From a virus: a DNA stretch of 64,000 nt. This document shows, one piece after another, positions 14,781-21,469 of the stretch. The position numbers and the translations under genes were made by a program. The stretch covers positions 1 to 64,000 of IMG/VR virus record IMGVR_UViG_3300044712_000538. One strand, given 5' to 3'. A model generated the notes under the pieces. The model was not told the DNA's origin, did not search any database, and saw only the letters and a program-made list of their open reading frames with translations. How positions within the stretch are numbered: the stretch's first letter is position 1; each line of letters starts with the position of its first letter.

Positions 14781-14971
14781 TCCGGATAGATTTTAACGGC
14801 GCTGGCGGGGGCCCCTGTGTATTTGCAAATGAGGTCCTTGGCTTCCTGTTCGGTCCGGGCGCGCATGGAATACCGGTCGTATCCCCTGCCTCCGCATTTT
14901 ACTGTTGCCCGCCACTTTGGATCGGTAGCTGGAGCGCCGGTGTGAACGAATTTGAACGTGTCCTTTTTCAT
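14777..14971 (-). CDS. Small hypothetical protein, 64 aa
   Basis: A basic protein (KWRATVKCGGRGYDRYSMRA followed by a helix TEQEAKDLICKY). The pattern of two strands and a helix resembles small nucleic-acid-binding folds but no family is assigned. It overlaps the methyltransferase start by four bases (ATGA). Confidence 0.6.
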   Translation of the reverse strand: MKKDTFKFVHTGAPATDPKWRATVKCGGRGYDRYSMRARTEQEAKDLICKYTGAPASAVKIYPE

Positions 14972-14973
14972 AA

Positions 14974-15231
14974 TTACCAGTTGAAAGATTTCAGGGTTTT
15001 AAGGACAATTTTTTCTGAATTTGTAAGCGGAAGGTTTTTGGGGCTTTCCATTTGCTTTGAAAACTTTCCATCCTCCAGCACTTCGTCGGGGCTAAATGGC
15101 TGCGGGCTTACTATGTCTGATTCATCAAGGTCCCGGTTGTCGTAATCGACAATTACAAACCGAACATCGTCGGTATTTGCGGAGATAGATTGGATCAGTC
15201 CTCCTTCAATCGTGATCAATACTTTGGTCAT
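14974..15231 (-). CDS. Small hypothetical protein, 85 aa
   Basis: An acidic protein starting MTKVLITIEGGLIQSISANT and continuing with an Asp-rich loop (VIVDYDNRDLDESDI), a type seen often on Bacteroidota mobile elements though I know no function. It is the first gene of the operon with its start 22 bases from the -7 box of the promoter at 15254-15285. Confidence 0.65.
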   Translation of the reverse strand: MTKVLITIEGGLIQSISANTDDVRFVIVDYDNRDLDESDIVSPQPFSPDEVLEDGKFSKQMESPKNLPLTNSEKIVLKTLKSFNW

Positions 15232-15253
15232 GGCCTGTGGTTTTAAATTTCAA

Positions 15254-15285
15254 TCAAGATACTGTACGGTCCCTGTACTTCCAAG
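15254..15285 (-). promoter_or_regulatory. Promoter with phased boxes (operon 15231-13574)
   Basis: On the minus strand CTTG (15285-15282) is followed after exactly 20 bases by TATCTTGA (15261-15254). The CTTG-N20-TATMTT design and the 8-bp link (ACAATTCC) to the upstream boxes match the promoter at 17774-17805 base for base in spacing. Confidence 0.7.
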
Positions 15286-15293
15286 GGAATTGT

Positions 15294-15326
15294 GATGGGC
15301 GGCAATATGCCGGGATGAGCGGTTAG
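15294..15326 (-). repeat. Two 13-bp activator-type boxes, 20-bp phase
   Basis: Boxes at 15294-15306 (GATGGGCGGCAAT) and 15314-15326 (GATGAGCGGTTAG) start exactly 20 bp apart. The distal box contains the TAA stop codon of the gene ending at 15323. The nearer box ends 8 bp from the -33 CTTG. Confidence 0.8.
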
Positions 15327-15601
15327 GGGCGATATGGGCCCCCTACCTTAACGGTCTGCCCGGTAGCGGATACCACGGCATACCCATCAATTTTAAGGCG
15401 CTCATAGTCCTGGCGGATCATGTCATGGACCTGTTGATACTCGGGCTGGTGGTCGTATATCTTCATGACGAGCGGGTTAAACGTAATCCTGCCTATTTCT
15501 GCATAGCTTCCACGGTGTTCTTTCCGGCGATCCGTGTAAACGTATGCATTCGGATAGGTGCCGCAAAATAGGTCCGTAGCGGGGTTAAATGGCGGTGTCA
15601 T
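15323..15601 (-). CDS. Small hypothetical protein, 92 aa
   Basis: A soluble protein rich in Tyr and His (GTYPNAYVYTDRRKEHRGSY; YDHQPEYQQVHDMIRQDYER), with no assigned family. It is the last gene of the operon starting at 17750. Its TAA stop is part of the distal box of the next promoter. The start overlaps the previous gene by four bases. Confidence 0.6.
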   Translation of the reverse strand: MTPPFNPATDLFCGTYPNAYVYTDRRKEHRGSYAEIGRITFNPLVMKIYDHQPEYQQVHDMIRQDYERLKIDGYAVVSATGQTVKVGGPYRP

Positions 15602-15921
15602 GCTTCCTGAAAATTTAAAAGTTGAGTAAGTACAAAGCTTTCCAGTATGTCGAAAAATCCTCCTTCCTCAACGTCCGGATCGTCACGGAGTCTGCGGGTA
15701 AATTCCATAGTACACTCCATGGCGAAAATCCACATTCCTCCCTGTCCATGCTCGGCCATTACATCCAGCAGTTTGCATTCCAACGGATCGAGTTCTTCGC
15801 CTATCTTCTTAGCGGCAATATCACCATGTATGTCTTCTATGATGGCAACAACGTGGTAGTGGGTTTCCAGAAAATCCTCCAGTCCGTGCTTGCTGATAAG
15901 GGCTATTTGTTCCTGTGTCAT
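15598..15921 (-). CDS. Hypothetical acidic protein, 107 aa
   Basis: A strongly acidic helical protein (EQIALISKHGLEDFLETHYH; DPDVEEGGFFDILESF). Acidity and size are compatible with a DNA-mimic or inhibitor, but this is not shown. It sits four bases after the preceding gene in the same operon. Confidence 0.6.
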   Translation of the reverse strand: MTQEQIALISKHGLEDFLETHYHVVAIIEDIHGDIAAKKIGEELDPLECKLLDVMAEHGQGGMWIFAMECTMEFTRRLRDDPDVEEGGFFDILESFVLTQLLNFQEA

Positions 15922-15925
15922 GGCG

Positions 15926-16147
15926 TCATTGTTTGGTGGCTTCTAATTTTTGAACGAGGTGAATCCAAAGGTCGTCGGCTGACATTGCCGGGAGTTTATT
16001 CTCACGCAGCCATGCGTTATACAGTTCGGAAAGTACATTGTGGTGGCTCTCGTCCGTATCGTTCCACAATTCGGTAAACTGCTCCAGAATGATTAGCTGG
16101 CGGTCCGTGGTCTTATGCTTGGCTCCTTTTTCGTAATCGTATGGCAT
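15926..16147 (-). CDS. Small hypothetical protein, 73 aa
   Basis: A helical soluble protein (DRQLIILEQFTELWNDTDES; SADDLWIHLVQKLEATKQ). ATG at 16147 follows an AAATACCTACC leader; the longer frame reads through the hairpin at 16164-16183 and is rejected. No family is recognised. Confidence 0.6.
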   Translation of the reverse strand: MPYDYEKGAKHKTTDRQLIILEQFTELWNDTDESHHNVLSELYNAWLRENKLPAMSADDLWIHLVQKLEATKQ

Positions 16148-16157
16148 GGTAGGTATT

Positions 16158-16183
16158 TTTAAAGGGCAGGGTTTCCCCTGCCC
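16158..16183 (-). terminator. Hairpin, probable weak terminator
   Basis: On the minus strand GGGCAGGG pairs perfectly with CCCTGCCC around GAAA, followed by TTTAAAAA. It separates the large LPD-like gene from the small genes after it and would reduce their expression. Confidence 0.6.
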
Positions 16184-16194
16184 CTGTTGGTTAA

Positions 16195-17433
16195 TCAAAG
16201 GTGGGATGAGGCCCAATTATCTGCGGCTTGGTCAAGGGATGCATCCAGCATGTCCCCGCCATGGTCATGCTCAGGTTGCTGGTCTGCATCGGCTCCTGTC
16301 CAGCCGAGGGTGCGCAGGTAGTTCCGGGTGGCTGGCGTGTCCTTCTTGTACCACAATTTCCCGAAGCGGCTCCACCGAAAACCGTTCCTTTTCAAGCTAT
16401 CCAGTACGTCCGGGTCCGGCTTCCGGGCGAACTTTACTTCAATCCCTCCTTTTGCCGGGTTGGAAGTTACCAGTAGTTCACCGGCCGGGTGTTCTTGTGG
16501 TGCGGGGATTGGTACTACCGGCTCCTGATTGGCGAAATTTTCTCCCATGGCTCCGGCTCTGGCTCCTTCCTTTAAGTCCACCTTCCTGATCCTCCATCCG
16601 GTGCCATGGTATCTTTCCGTGGATGAGATCCCGAAAGAGATTTCCCGGTTGCGGATTTCAAACCAGTGCGGGGTGTCGGCTATTTCCTCCATGTTCCGGG
16701 CTGCCTGTTTCAGTTCGTTCATGTCGTTCCGTGTGTACGGGGACCATGCGAGGAGGGCTCGGCGTTCCGTGCGGGTGGCGAAGTAGTCGCTATACAGGTC
16801 GCAAGCATCGACTTCGTAGGTGGCCACAATGGCGGCCGCTGCCCATGACGGGCGGGAGTCCAGGATTTCATTCTGCCGGGTTTCCTGTGCCAGTCGTTCC
16901 GAAGCTTCCACGATCTGCCGCTCCTGCCGTTCCCGTTGTTGGGCATCGGCCAGTGCGTTGGCTTTCTGGATGATCTCCTCCATCTCTTCCGGTGTTGCCT
17001 GAGTGTGGCTCTCATAGCTGGCCTTCACATCAATGGCCAATCGCTGGTACTTCTCACCGGCTCCGTCGATCTGGATGCAGGGAAAGCCGCCAAAACTGTT
17101 CCGCTGGCTGGATTCTACTACATAGAGGTCCCCGTTTTTCTCGAACACATGGCCGACCGGGGGGATAAACCGTACCGGGAGTTCGCCGGCCTCCAGTTTG
17201 GCGTTGAAATTGCGGATGCCTTGGTTCAAAGCTTTCTGGAGTGCGGCCTCCGTTGCCCGGCTGCAGGGAGTCCGGAGAAGCAGGATGTTCGGGTCGGAAA
17301 AGATGGCGATGGACCACATACCGTCATGGCTGGTGCCACCGGCTGCGGTTACGTCGATGGTCTGCGTTCTACTGTTTTTGCTGGCATAGATTTCCCAGTC
17401 ATACCCGTTTACTGATACTTTGTGCTTTAACAT
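16195..17433 (-). CDS. Polyvalent-type protein with C-terminal LPD-like domain
   Basis: A 412-residue soluble protein and the largest in the minus block. Residues 1-135 form a mixed alpha/beta region of unknown family, 150-200 a Gln/Glu/Arg-rich coiled coil (ANALADAQQRERQERQIVEA), and 322-378 a compact domain (KGGIEVKFARKPDPDVLDSL; GFRWSRFGKLWYKK) like one of the small domains repeated in large polyvalent proteins of phages and conjugative elements. The last 30 residues are acidic. Such proteins tend to be anti-host factors; no enzymatic motif is seen here. ATG at 17433 follows a TTAAAGC context and avoids running into the terminator at 17461-17491. Confidence 0.6.
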   Translation of the reverse strand: MLKHKVSVNGYDWEIYASKNSRTQTIDVTAAGGTSHDGMWSIAIFSDPNILLLRTPCSRATEAALQKALNQGIRNFNAKLEAGELPVRFIPPVGHVFEKNGDLYVVESSQRNSFGGFPCIQIDGAGEKYQRLAIDVKASYESHTQATPEEMEEIIQKANALADAQQRERQERQIVEASERLAQETRQNEILDSRPSWAAAAIVATYEVDACDLYSDYFATRTERRALLAWSPYTRNDMNELKQAARNMEEIADTPHWFEIRNREISFGISSTERYHGTGWRIRKVDLKEGARAGAMGENFANQEPVVPIPAPQEHPAGELLVTSNPAKGGIEVKFARKPDPDVLDSLKRNGFRWSRFGKLWYKKDTPATRNYLRTLGWTGADADQQPEHDHGGDMLDASLDQAADNWASSHL

Positions 17434-17460
17434 GGTCTTATGGTTTTGTGTGTGAAAAAT

Positions 17461-17491
17461 GAAAAAGAAAAGGACCGGCCGGGACCGGTCC
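17461..17491 (-). terminator. Intrinsic terminator
   Basis: On the minus strand GGACCGG pairs with CCGGTCC (7 bp, loop TCCCGG), followed by TTTTCTTTTTC. It comes after the small gene ending at 17502, before the LPD-like gene, so only part of the operon transcript should pass it. Confidence 0.75.
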
Positions 17492-17501
17492 ATGGGCTAG
17501 G

Positions 17502-17750
17502 CTACCAGCTAATTTCCTCAATATACTCCGGGGTTACTTCGGACAAAATCTCGTTAATCTGGCGCTTCATTTCCTTCTCGTCGTTATTGCTGACGATGGC
17601 CTCCTCAATCTCTTCGCTGAGGTTGGCCATTTCGGACGTGTCCGGGAGGTCACTGAGGGATACTCCCATAATCCGCTGAACGTGACGATTGAGGAGGGTC
17701 CGGGCGGTTCCGTATGCTCCGTGTTTGGCTGCGTGTTCTTTGATGGTCAT
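17502..17750 (-). CDS. Small hypothetical protein, 82 aa
   Basis: A helical acidic protein with a basic start (TIKEHAAKHGAYGTARTLLN) and an acidic helix (SEEIEEAIVSNNDEKEMKRQ). It is the first gene of the operon driven by the promoter at 17774-17805, with an AAAACCACAGTACC leader. No family is recognised. Confidence 0.65.
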   Translation of the reverse strand: MTIKEHAAKHGAYGTARTLLNRHVQRIMGVSLSDLPDTSEMANLSEEIEEAIVSNNDEKEMKRQINEILSEVTPEYIEEISW

Positions 17751-17773
17751 GGTACTGTGGTTTTAAATTTGAT

Positions 17774-17805
17774 GTAATATAGGGCACGGATTAAGGCAAT
17801 ACAAG
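17774..17805 (-). promoter_or_regulatory. Promoter with phased boxes (operon 17750-15323)
   Basis: On the minus strand CTTG (17805-17802) is followed after exactly 20 bases by TATATTAC (17781-17774). The 8 bp before CTTG (CCAATTCC) differ in one base from the promoter at 15254-15285. Confidence 0.7.
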
Positions 17806-17813
17806 GGAATTGG

Positions 17814-17846
17814 GATGAACGGTCTGGTAAAATGATGAGCGGTTAA
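17814..17846 (-). repeat. Two 13-bp activator-type boxes, 20-bp phase
   Basis: Boxes at 17814-17826 (GATGAACGGTCTG) and 17834-17846 (GATGAGCGGTTAA) start exactly 20 bp apart, the nearer one 8 bp from CTTG. The distal box again contains the TAA stop codon of the gene upstream. Confidence 0.8.
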
Positions 17847-18046
17847 TGAAGATCAAATACTTGTCTTTTGGTTACCTTTTTGCACATTTCAATCTCCCTG
17901 CAGTCCACGATGTCCGGTTCTGGCGGGTGCGGTCCTTCCACGATTTCAATGGCTAGTTTCTCGGCCGCCTGTTGGTCCTTGGCGGCTACATTGAACGTGT
18001 AAATCTTGGTATCTCTTACGGTGACTTCAAAAAATTGCTTGGCCAT
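17843..18046 (-). CDS. Small DpnD/PcfM-like protein
   Basis: A 67-residue protein with the alternating strand-helix-strand pattern of DpnD/PcfM-like domains: FFEVTVRDTKIYTFNVAAKD, a helix QQAAEKLAIEIVEG and a final strand CREIEM. Function of this family is not well established; members occur on plasmids and phages. It is the last gene of the rightmost minus operon. Confidence 0.45.
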   Translation of the reverse strand: MAKQFFEVTVRDTKIYTFNVAAKDQQAAEKLAIEIVEGPHPPEPDIVDCREIEMCKKVTKRQVFDLH

Positions 18047-18050
18047 GGTC

Positions 18051-18617
18051 TTAGTGGTTTAACTGTTTCAAATAATGGTGTTGGTCCATGTCGTCCATCA
18101 TGTCTATGATCTTCTTTAGTTCTGCCGGGCTAATCGGATTTGATTTTGGCTTTTCCGTTTCCTCCTCCGGCTGGCTCTCTGGAAATATGTCGTTTCTGTG
18201 AATGAACGCTTTAAAGAAAAGTTTTTCCCGCTCCTTTTGCTCCTTCTTGAATCGTTCCATTTCCTTCTTGTATGCCTGAGCATAGAAATGAAACTTGGCT
18301 TCAATCTCAACGTGCTGGCTCGGGGTTACTTCAATCTCTATGCTCCGGAACTTTCCCCGCTCGTTCTTCCGGGAATAGTAGGTTTTGATCCTTACCACGG
18401 TCCGCACAACTTGGAAGAATAGCGGCACCATGTCCGTGGGGACCTTGTACCATTTCCCGGTAGCGTGTTCATCGTCTATGTCTTCCATGGATATTCCGTG
18501 CTTTTCCATGGCGGCGTATAGCATCCTTTTTGCGTTCTCTTTCTCTCCTCCTTCTCCCTTATCGGCCAAAGCTTTTAGTTTCCTGAGGAGGTCCAAAATG
18601 CGGTTGTTGTCGGTCAT
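18051..18617 (-). CDS. DUF2786-domain protein
   Basis: A 188-residue protein. Residues about 5-50 match DUF2786 (RILDLLRKLKALADKG, then ENAKRMLYAAMEKHGISMED). The middle has a beta/alpha region (VRTVVRIKTYYSRKNERGKF) and the C-terminal third is a charged helix. DUF2786 proteins are common on phages and plasmids; function is unknown. ATG at 18617 is chosen because a longer frame reads through the upstream gene. It ends four bases before the next gene. Confidence 0.65.
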   Translation of the reverse strand: MTDNNRILDLLRKLKALADKGEGGEKENAKRMLYAAMEKHGISMEDIDDEHATGKWYKVPTDMVPLFFQVVRTVVRIKTYYSRKNERGKFRSIEIEVTPSQHVEIEAKFHFYAQAYKKEMERFKKEQKEREKLFFKAFIHRNDIFPESQPEEETEKPKSNPISPAELKKIIDMMDDMDQHHYLKQLNH

Positions 18618-18844
18618 GGCTGACTGATTTTGCTCGTTTGTAAAATGATGGCTTTGCCGGTGGCGGTAGTCCTGACTGATTTCGGTCCGCACATCGCAGC
18701 CCCCAAAATGAGGGATACGATGATCCAAAAAATGCCGGGGTGGCTGGCTGACTGTCTGAGCGGGTGCTGGTTGTACTCTTGGCGGGTCATGGTCCGGTAG
18801 TTGATGGGTCGGGCGTGTGCTGGTTTGCGGTCTTTGTTCTGCAT
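18614..18844 (-). CDS. Small single-TM protein, 76 aa
   Basis: A basic N-terminal half (QNKDRKPAHARPINYRTMTR) precedes one transmembrane helix (GIFWIIVSLILGAAMCG) and a short tail, so the N-terminus is probably cytoplasmic. It overlaps the DUF2786 start by four bases. No family is recognised. Confidence 0.55.
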   Translation of the reverse strand: MQNKDRKPAHARPINYRTMTRQEYNQHPLRQSASHPGIFWIIVSLILGAAMCGPKSVRTTATGKAIILQTSKISQP

Positions 18845-18854
18845 GGTTATGGTT

Positions 18855-19139
18855 TTAAAGATTTTCGGCTATCCATATCTCCCGGTAGCTGGAGGACCGG
18901 GGCAGGGCGGTGGTGTGTTTGGCATCATTCAGGTCATGGGCAAAGGTTGCACGAATGGCGTGTTGGGCGTTGAATCCTTGGGACTCCCTTTCCATTCGGA
19001 TGGCGAACAGGTAAAAACCGGCCAGTCCTTCAAGGGATTCAGGTCCCTTGTGGTCCTCCATGGTCATTAGTTTGTATATCCATGTGGCTCTGTCAATGGT
19101 AAATGGGTTGCGGTCTGCTAAAAATTGGAATGCGTCCAT
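18855..19139 (-). CDS. Hypothetical protein, 94 aa
   Basis: A soluble helical protein (DAFQFLADRNPFTIDRATWI; LEGLAGFYLFAIRMERESQG). No family is recognised. It has an AAAATCACAACC leader and is separated by 10 bases from the next gene. Confidence 0.6.
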   Translation of the reverse strand: MDAFQFLADRNPFTIDRATWIYKLMTMEDHKGPESLEGLAGFYLFAIRMERESQGFNAQHAIRATFAHDLNDAKHTTALPRSSSYREIWIAENL

Positions 19140-19150
19140 GGTTGTGATTT

Positions 19151-19405
19151 TTAAAGTTCGGAAAATTTGCTTTCTGCGTCGACCAGTTCTTGAGCAAGTA
19201 CGTCTTTCAGTTCCCGGAAAAATCCCTCACAAAGGTCTTCCCATATCTGGTCTCCGGTGGCGTTCTTTACGATCCCGGAAATGCCGGGAGGAAGGTTTAA
19301 ATGGTTGGCGGGTTTCCTTATCTCGCTGAGGGCATGAAGTGCCTCTTTTATCTTTCCCGCCTTGTAGATAAAAAAGCTTGCTGCGTTGTACTGTTCGTTG
19401 GTCAT
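19151..19405 (-). CDS. Hypothetical protein, 84 aa
   Basis: A helical soluble protein (EQYNAASFFIYKAGKIKEAL; EGFFRELKDVLAQELVDAES). No family is recognised. It starts just after the terminator that follows RadC. Confidence 0.6.
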   Translation of the reverse strand: MTNEQYNAASFFIYKAGKIKEALHALSEIRKPANHLNLPPGISGIVKNATGDQIWEDLCEGFFRELKDVLAQELVDAESKFSEL

Positions 19406-19423
19406 GGTAGTGTGTTATGTGGT

Positions 19424-19449
19424 GGAAAATAGCGGGGATTGCTCCCCGC
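19424..19449 (-). terminator. Terminator after the RadC-like gene
   Basis: On the minus strand GCGGGGA pairs perfectly with TCCCCGC around GCAA, followed by TATTTTCC. It probably lowers expression of the downstream part of the operon. Confidence 0.65.
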
Positions 19450-19456
19450 CTGTTAA

Positions 19457-20062
19457 TTAGATTAATCCTTCGTCGGCAAAGGAATAGTATCCGGTTCCTT
19501 GGCCTCCTACGATGATGTGATCCAGCAGCCGGATGTCGAAGTAGCGGGCGGCCTCCCGTATCTTAATGGTCAGTTCTTCATCTGCCCGGCTCGGTTTCAG
19601 GCTCCCGGACGGGTGGTTGTGGCAAAGGATCATGGAAACAGCGTTATGGGATAATGCCCGGCGCAGGATCGTGCGGGGATCGGCCACGGTCCCGGTTATT
19701 CCTCCTTGGCTGGTCTTCTCAATGGCCATGACTACATTGGCCCTATTGAGGTATGCAACGTGAAATTCTTCCACCTGCAAATCATTCAACCGGGCCTGAA
19801 AATGGCGGGCCATGGATGCAGCCCCCGTAATCGGGTCCACCGGTGCGGTGTCCTGCATATCTGCCCGGCGGCTAAATTCGATTATGGCGGCTGCACGGTG
19901 GGCAATTTTGGCGGGTATGCCATTGAGGGTCATTCCATCATATCCTGCCCGGCGAATGGCAGAAACGGTCGGGAAAACAGCAAAGAGGGCATTTGCATCC
20001 TTCTCGCCTAAAATAGCGGCAATTACTTGCCGGTCGGTCCTAAGGTCTGTGCTGGTGAACAT
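19457..20062 (-). CDS. radC: RadC-like JAB/MPN-domain protein
   Basis: A 201-residue RadC-type protein. The JAMM metal site is complete: His-148 and His-150 in LCHNHPSG and Asp-161 in SRAD, with Glu-98/99 upstream. The N-terminal part holds the usual helix-hairpin-helix-like region (TLNGIPAKIAHRAAAIIEF). Proteins of this group are frequent on phages and conjugative elements, where they are thought to act in DNA processing or anti-restriction rather than repair. It lies between terminators, in the operon starting at 21324. Confidence 0.9.
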   Translation of the reverse strand: MFTSTDLRTDRQVIAAILGEKDANALFAVFPTVSAIRRAGYDGMTLNGIPAKIAHRAAAIIEFSRRADMQDTAPVDPITGAASMARHFQARLNDLQVEEFHVAYLNRANVVMAIEKTSQGGITGTVADPRTILRRALSHNAVSMILCHNHPSGSLKPSRADEELTIKIREAARYFDIRLLDHIIVGGQGTGYYSFADEGLI

Positions 20063-20065
20063 GGT

Positions 20066-20257
20066 CTATTTGGTTTTGATGAGTTCGCAATAAAATGAGA
20101 GGTCCTCCGGGTCAATGCGGCCAAACCGGACGCTGGAATAAAAGCCTTGGCGGTAATATTGCTCTTTCCATTGCTCGAAGTAGCGGATCGCTGCCCGCTT
20201 GGTCTTGAAGTCTTCCATCCGGATCGTGAATCCATCAGGCGAAAGAATGTTAAACAT
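20066..20257 (-). CDS. Small hypothetical protein, 63 aa
   Basis: A short basic protein, probably one helix and a few strands (MEDFKTKRAAIRYFEQWKEQ; YSSVRFGRIDPEDLSFYCEL). ATG at 20257 is chosen by its ACCACAAACCC leader; the longer frame passes through a hairpin. No family is recognised. Confidence 0.6.
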   Translation of the reverse strand: MFNILSPDGFTIRMEDFKTKRAAIRYFEQWKEQYYRQGFYSSVRFGRIDPEDLSFYCELIKTK

Positions 20258-20273
20258 GGTCATTGGGTTTGTG

Positions 20274-20301
20274 GTGAAAATTGCCCGGAATTTCACCGGG
20301 C
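20274..20301 (-). terminator. Weak terminator-like hairpin
   Basis: On the minus strand GCCCGG pairs with CCGGGC (6 bp) around TGAAATT, followed by AATTTTCA. It lies between the DUF6876 gene and the small gene after it. Confidence 0.45.
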
Positions 20302-20325
20302 TGGTCTGGCCGTCCGTCCTCCCGG

Positions 20326-20712
20326 TCAATATTCGGAAGGTAATAACATCACTCCATCGGCAAAGTAAAACCGGATACTGCCATGGGGAAAATCGGTGAA
20401 TCCGATACGCTGAGTGACAATAGGATCGCCACCGTTCCCGTCCGTGCATATGGCCGTTATTCCGTCCGTGGTCTTGCTCCTCTTAAAATCCCATACTTGG
20501 AAATGTTCGGCCCTAACTTTCGGGTTAGTCTGGTGGCTCACTACTACATCGATCATCCAAAATGCACCCATGGTAGCGGCCACATATTGCACTCCGTCCG
20601 TGTGCATGGCTCTGCGGGTCCAATGGGGATAGTAGTGATCGGTGCCGGTGAATTGCTGGAGGGCTGGCTCGTCGTTTGCATGGCTGGTGGGCCTCTTGGT
20701 CTTTGTCAACAT
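20326..20712 (-). CDS. DUF6876-family protein
   Basis: A 128-residue protein with the full family layout: LQQFTGTDHYYPHW near the start, TDGVQYVAATMGAFWMIDVV, VRAEHFQVW in the middle, then TQRIGFTDFPHGSIRFYFAD and GVMLLPSEY at the end. The family is widespread on phages and mobile elements; biochemical role is unknown. It sits in the rightmost minus operon with an ACCACACAAACC leader. Confidence 0.75.
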   Translation of the reverse strand: MLTKTKRPTSHANDEPALQQFTGTDHYYPHWTRRAMHTDGVQYVAATMGAFWMIDVVVSHQTNPKVRAEHFQVWDFKRSKTTDGITAICTDGNGGDPIVTQRIGFTDFPHGSIRFYFADGVMLLPSEY

Positions 20713-20738
20713 GGTATTTGGTTTGTGTGGTTAATGGC

Positions 20739-20954
20739 TCAATTATCTTTGCTGGTCAATGGCTTGTTGCATACATGGCAATATTCCTGCTCCTCTTCAT
20801 AATCCGGATGGTCCTCCTTATAACTGAAACAGTTACCACGGGTGTCTGGCCCATCGCCTAAATTGCCATACTCTTTTATGGCCTCTGCTTTGGTCGGAAA
20901 ACATAAACGGCAAAAATCTAGGGGATCGCTTTCGCTGGTATAAATTCTAGGCAT
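20739..20954 (-). CDS. Zinc-binding small protein, 71 aa
   Basis: Two CxxC motifs (DFCRLCF near residue 14 and EYCHVCNKPL near residue 58) flank an acidic middle, so the protein should fold around one zinc ion. No family is recognised. It is followed by the DUF6876 gene after 26 bases. Confidence 0.6.
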   Translation of the reverse strand: MPRIYTSESDPLDFCRLCFPTKAEAIKEYGNLGDGPDTRGNCFSYKEDHPDYEEEQEYCHVCNKPLTSKDN

Positions 20955-20970
20955 ATACTTTGGTTTTTGG

Positions 20971-21000
20971 TTTGAAAATAGGGCGGGATTTTCACCCGCC
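20971..21000 (-). terminator. Terminator after the first operon gene
   Basis: On the minus strand GGCGGG pairs with CCCGCC around TGAAAAT, followed by CTATTTTC. It lies between the first gene of the operon (ending 21031) and the zinc-binding gene. Confidence 0.55.
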
Positions 21001-21030
21001 TGATCTGGCTTCCATCCGTCCGGGAAAGGG

Positions 21031-21324
21031 CTAGAATAGCCCCCGGAATTTGTTTACTGACTGGTCGGCTATCATAGCCTCCAACTGGTTAATCTTCGCC
21101 TGTTGCAAATCAATCGTTTCACGCAGGGCGCTAATGGCTCTGTTTGCGTTGTCGAACTTCTTTCCCATATCCATCAGGTCCTCGGCGGCTTGCTGCTTGC
21201 CTTCTTCGCTGCCGTCTAACATAATGAGGACGTAAATACCGGCAGCCTGTTCCCATGTCGGGGTCAGGTCGATTGCTTCTACCATCTGCCCGTTGTACTC
21301 TACCATTTTCGTGTTGTGTCCCAT
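21031..21324 (-). CDS. Hypothetical protein, 97 aa
   Basis: An acidic helical protein beginning MGHNTKMVEYNGQMVEAIDL and PTWEQAAGIYVLIMLDGSEE, a pattern I have seen on Bacteroidota mobile elements without known function, then a coiled coil (RETIDLQQAKINQLEAMIAD). It ends KFRGLF. It is the first gene of the operon with four upstream boxes; ATG at 21324 follows an AAAACCACGACC leader. Confidence 0.6.
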   Translation of the reverse strand: MGHNTKMVEYNGQMVEAIDLTPTWEQAAGIYVLIMLDGSEEGKQQAAEDLMDMGKKFDNANRAISALRETIDLQQAKINQLEAMIADQSVNKFRGLF

Positions 21325-21355
21325 GGTCGTGGTTTTGTGTTGTTGTAAATTTCCA

Positions 21356-21387
21356 CTAAGATATAGCGCAGGATAGGCCATGTCAAG
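21356..21387 (-). promoter_or_regulatory. Promoter with phased boxes (operon 21324-17843)
   Basis: On the minus strand CTTG (21387-21384) is followed after exactly 20 bases by TATCTTAG (21363-21356). The -7 box differs by two bases from that of the promoter at 15254-15285. The nearest box is 9 bp upstream of CTTG. Confidence 0.7.
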
Positions 21388-21396
21388 CTATAACTG

Positions 21397-21469
21397 GACA
21401 AGCGGCAAAATAACTTGATGAGCGGTAAATGCCAGGGATGAGCGGTAAACGGGTATGATGAACGGTAGG
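21397..21469 (-). repeat. Four 13-bp boxes in exact 20-bp phase
   Basis: Direct repeats start at 21397 (GACAAGCGGCAAA), 21417 and 21437 (both GATGAGCGGTAAA) and 21457 (GATGAACGGTAGG). All steps are exactly 20 bp, about two helical turns, so a protein would bind along one face of the DNA. They lie directly upstream of the promoter at 21356-21387 and abut the stop of the gene ending at 21470. Confidence 0.85.
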
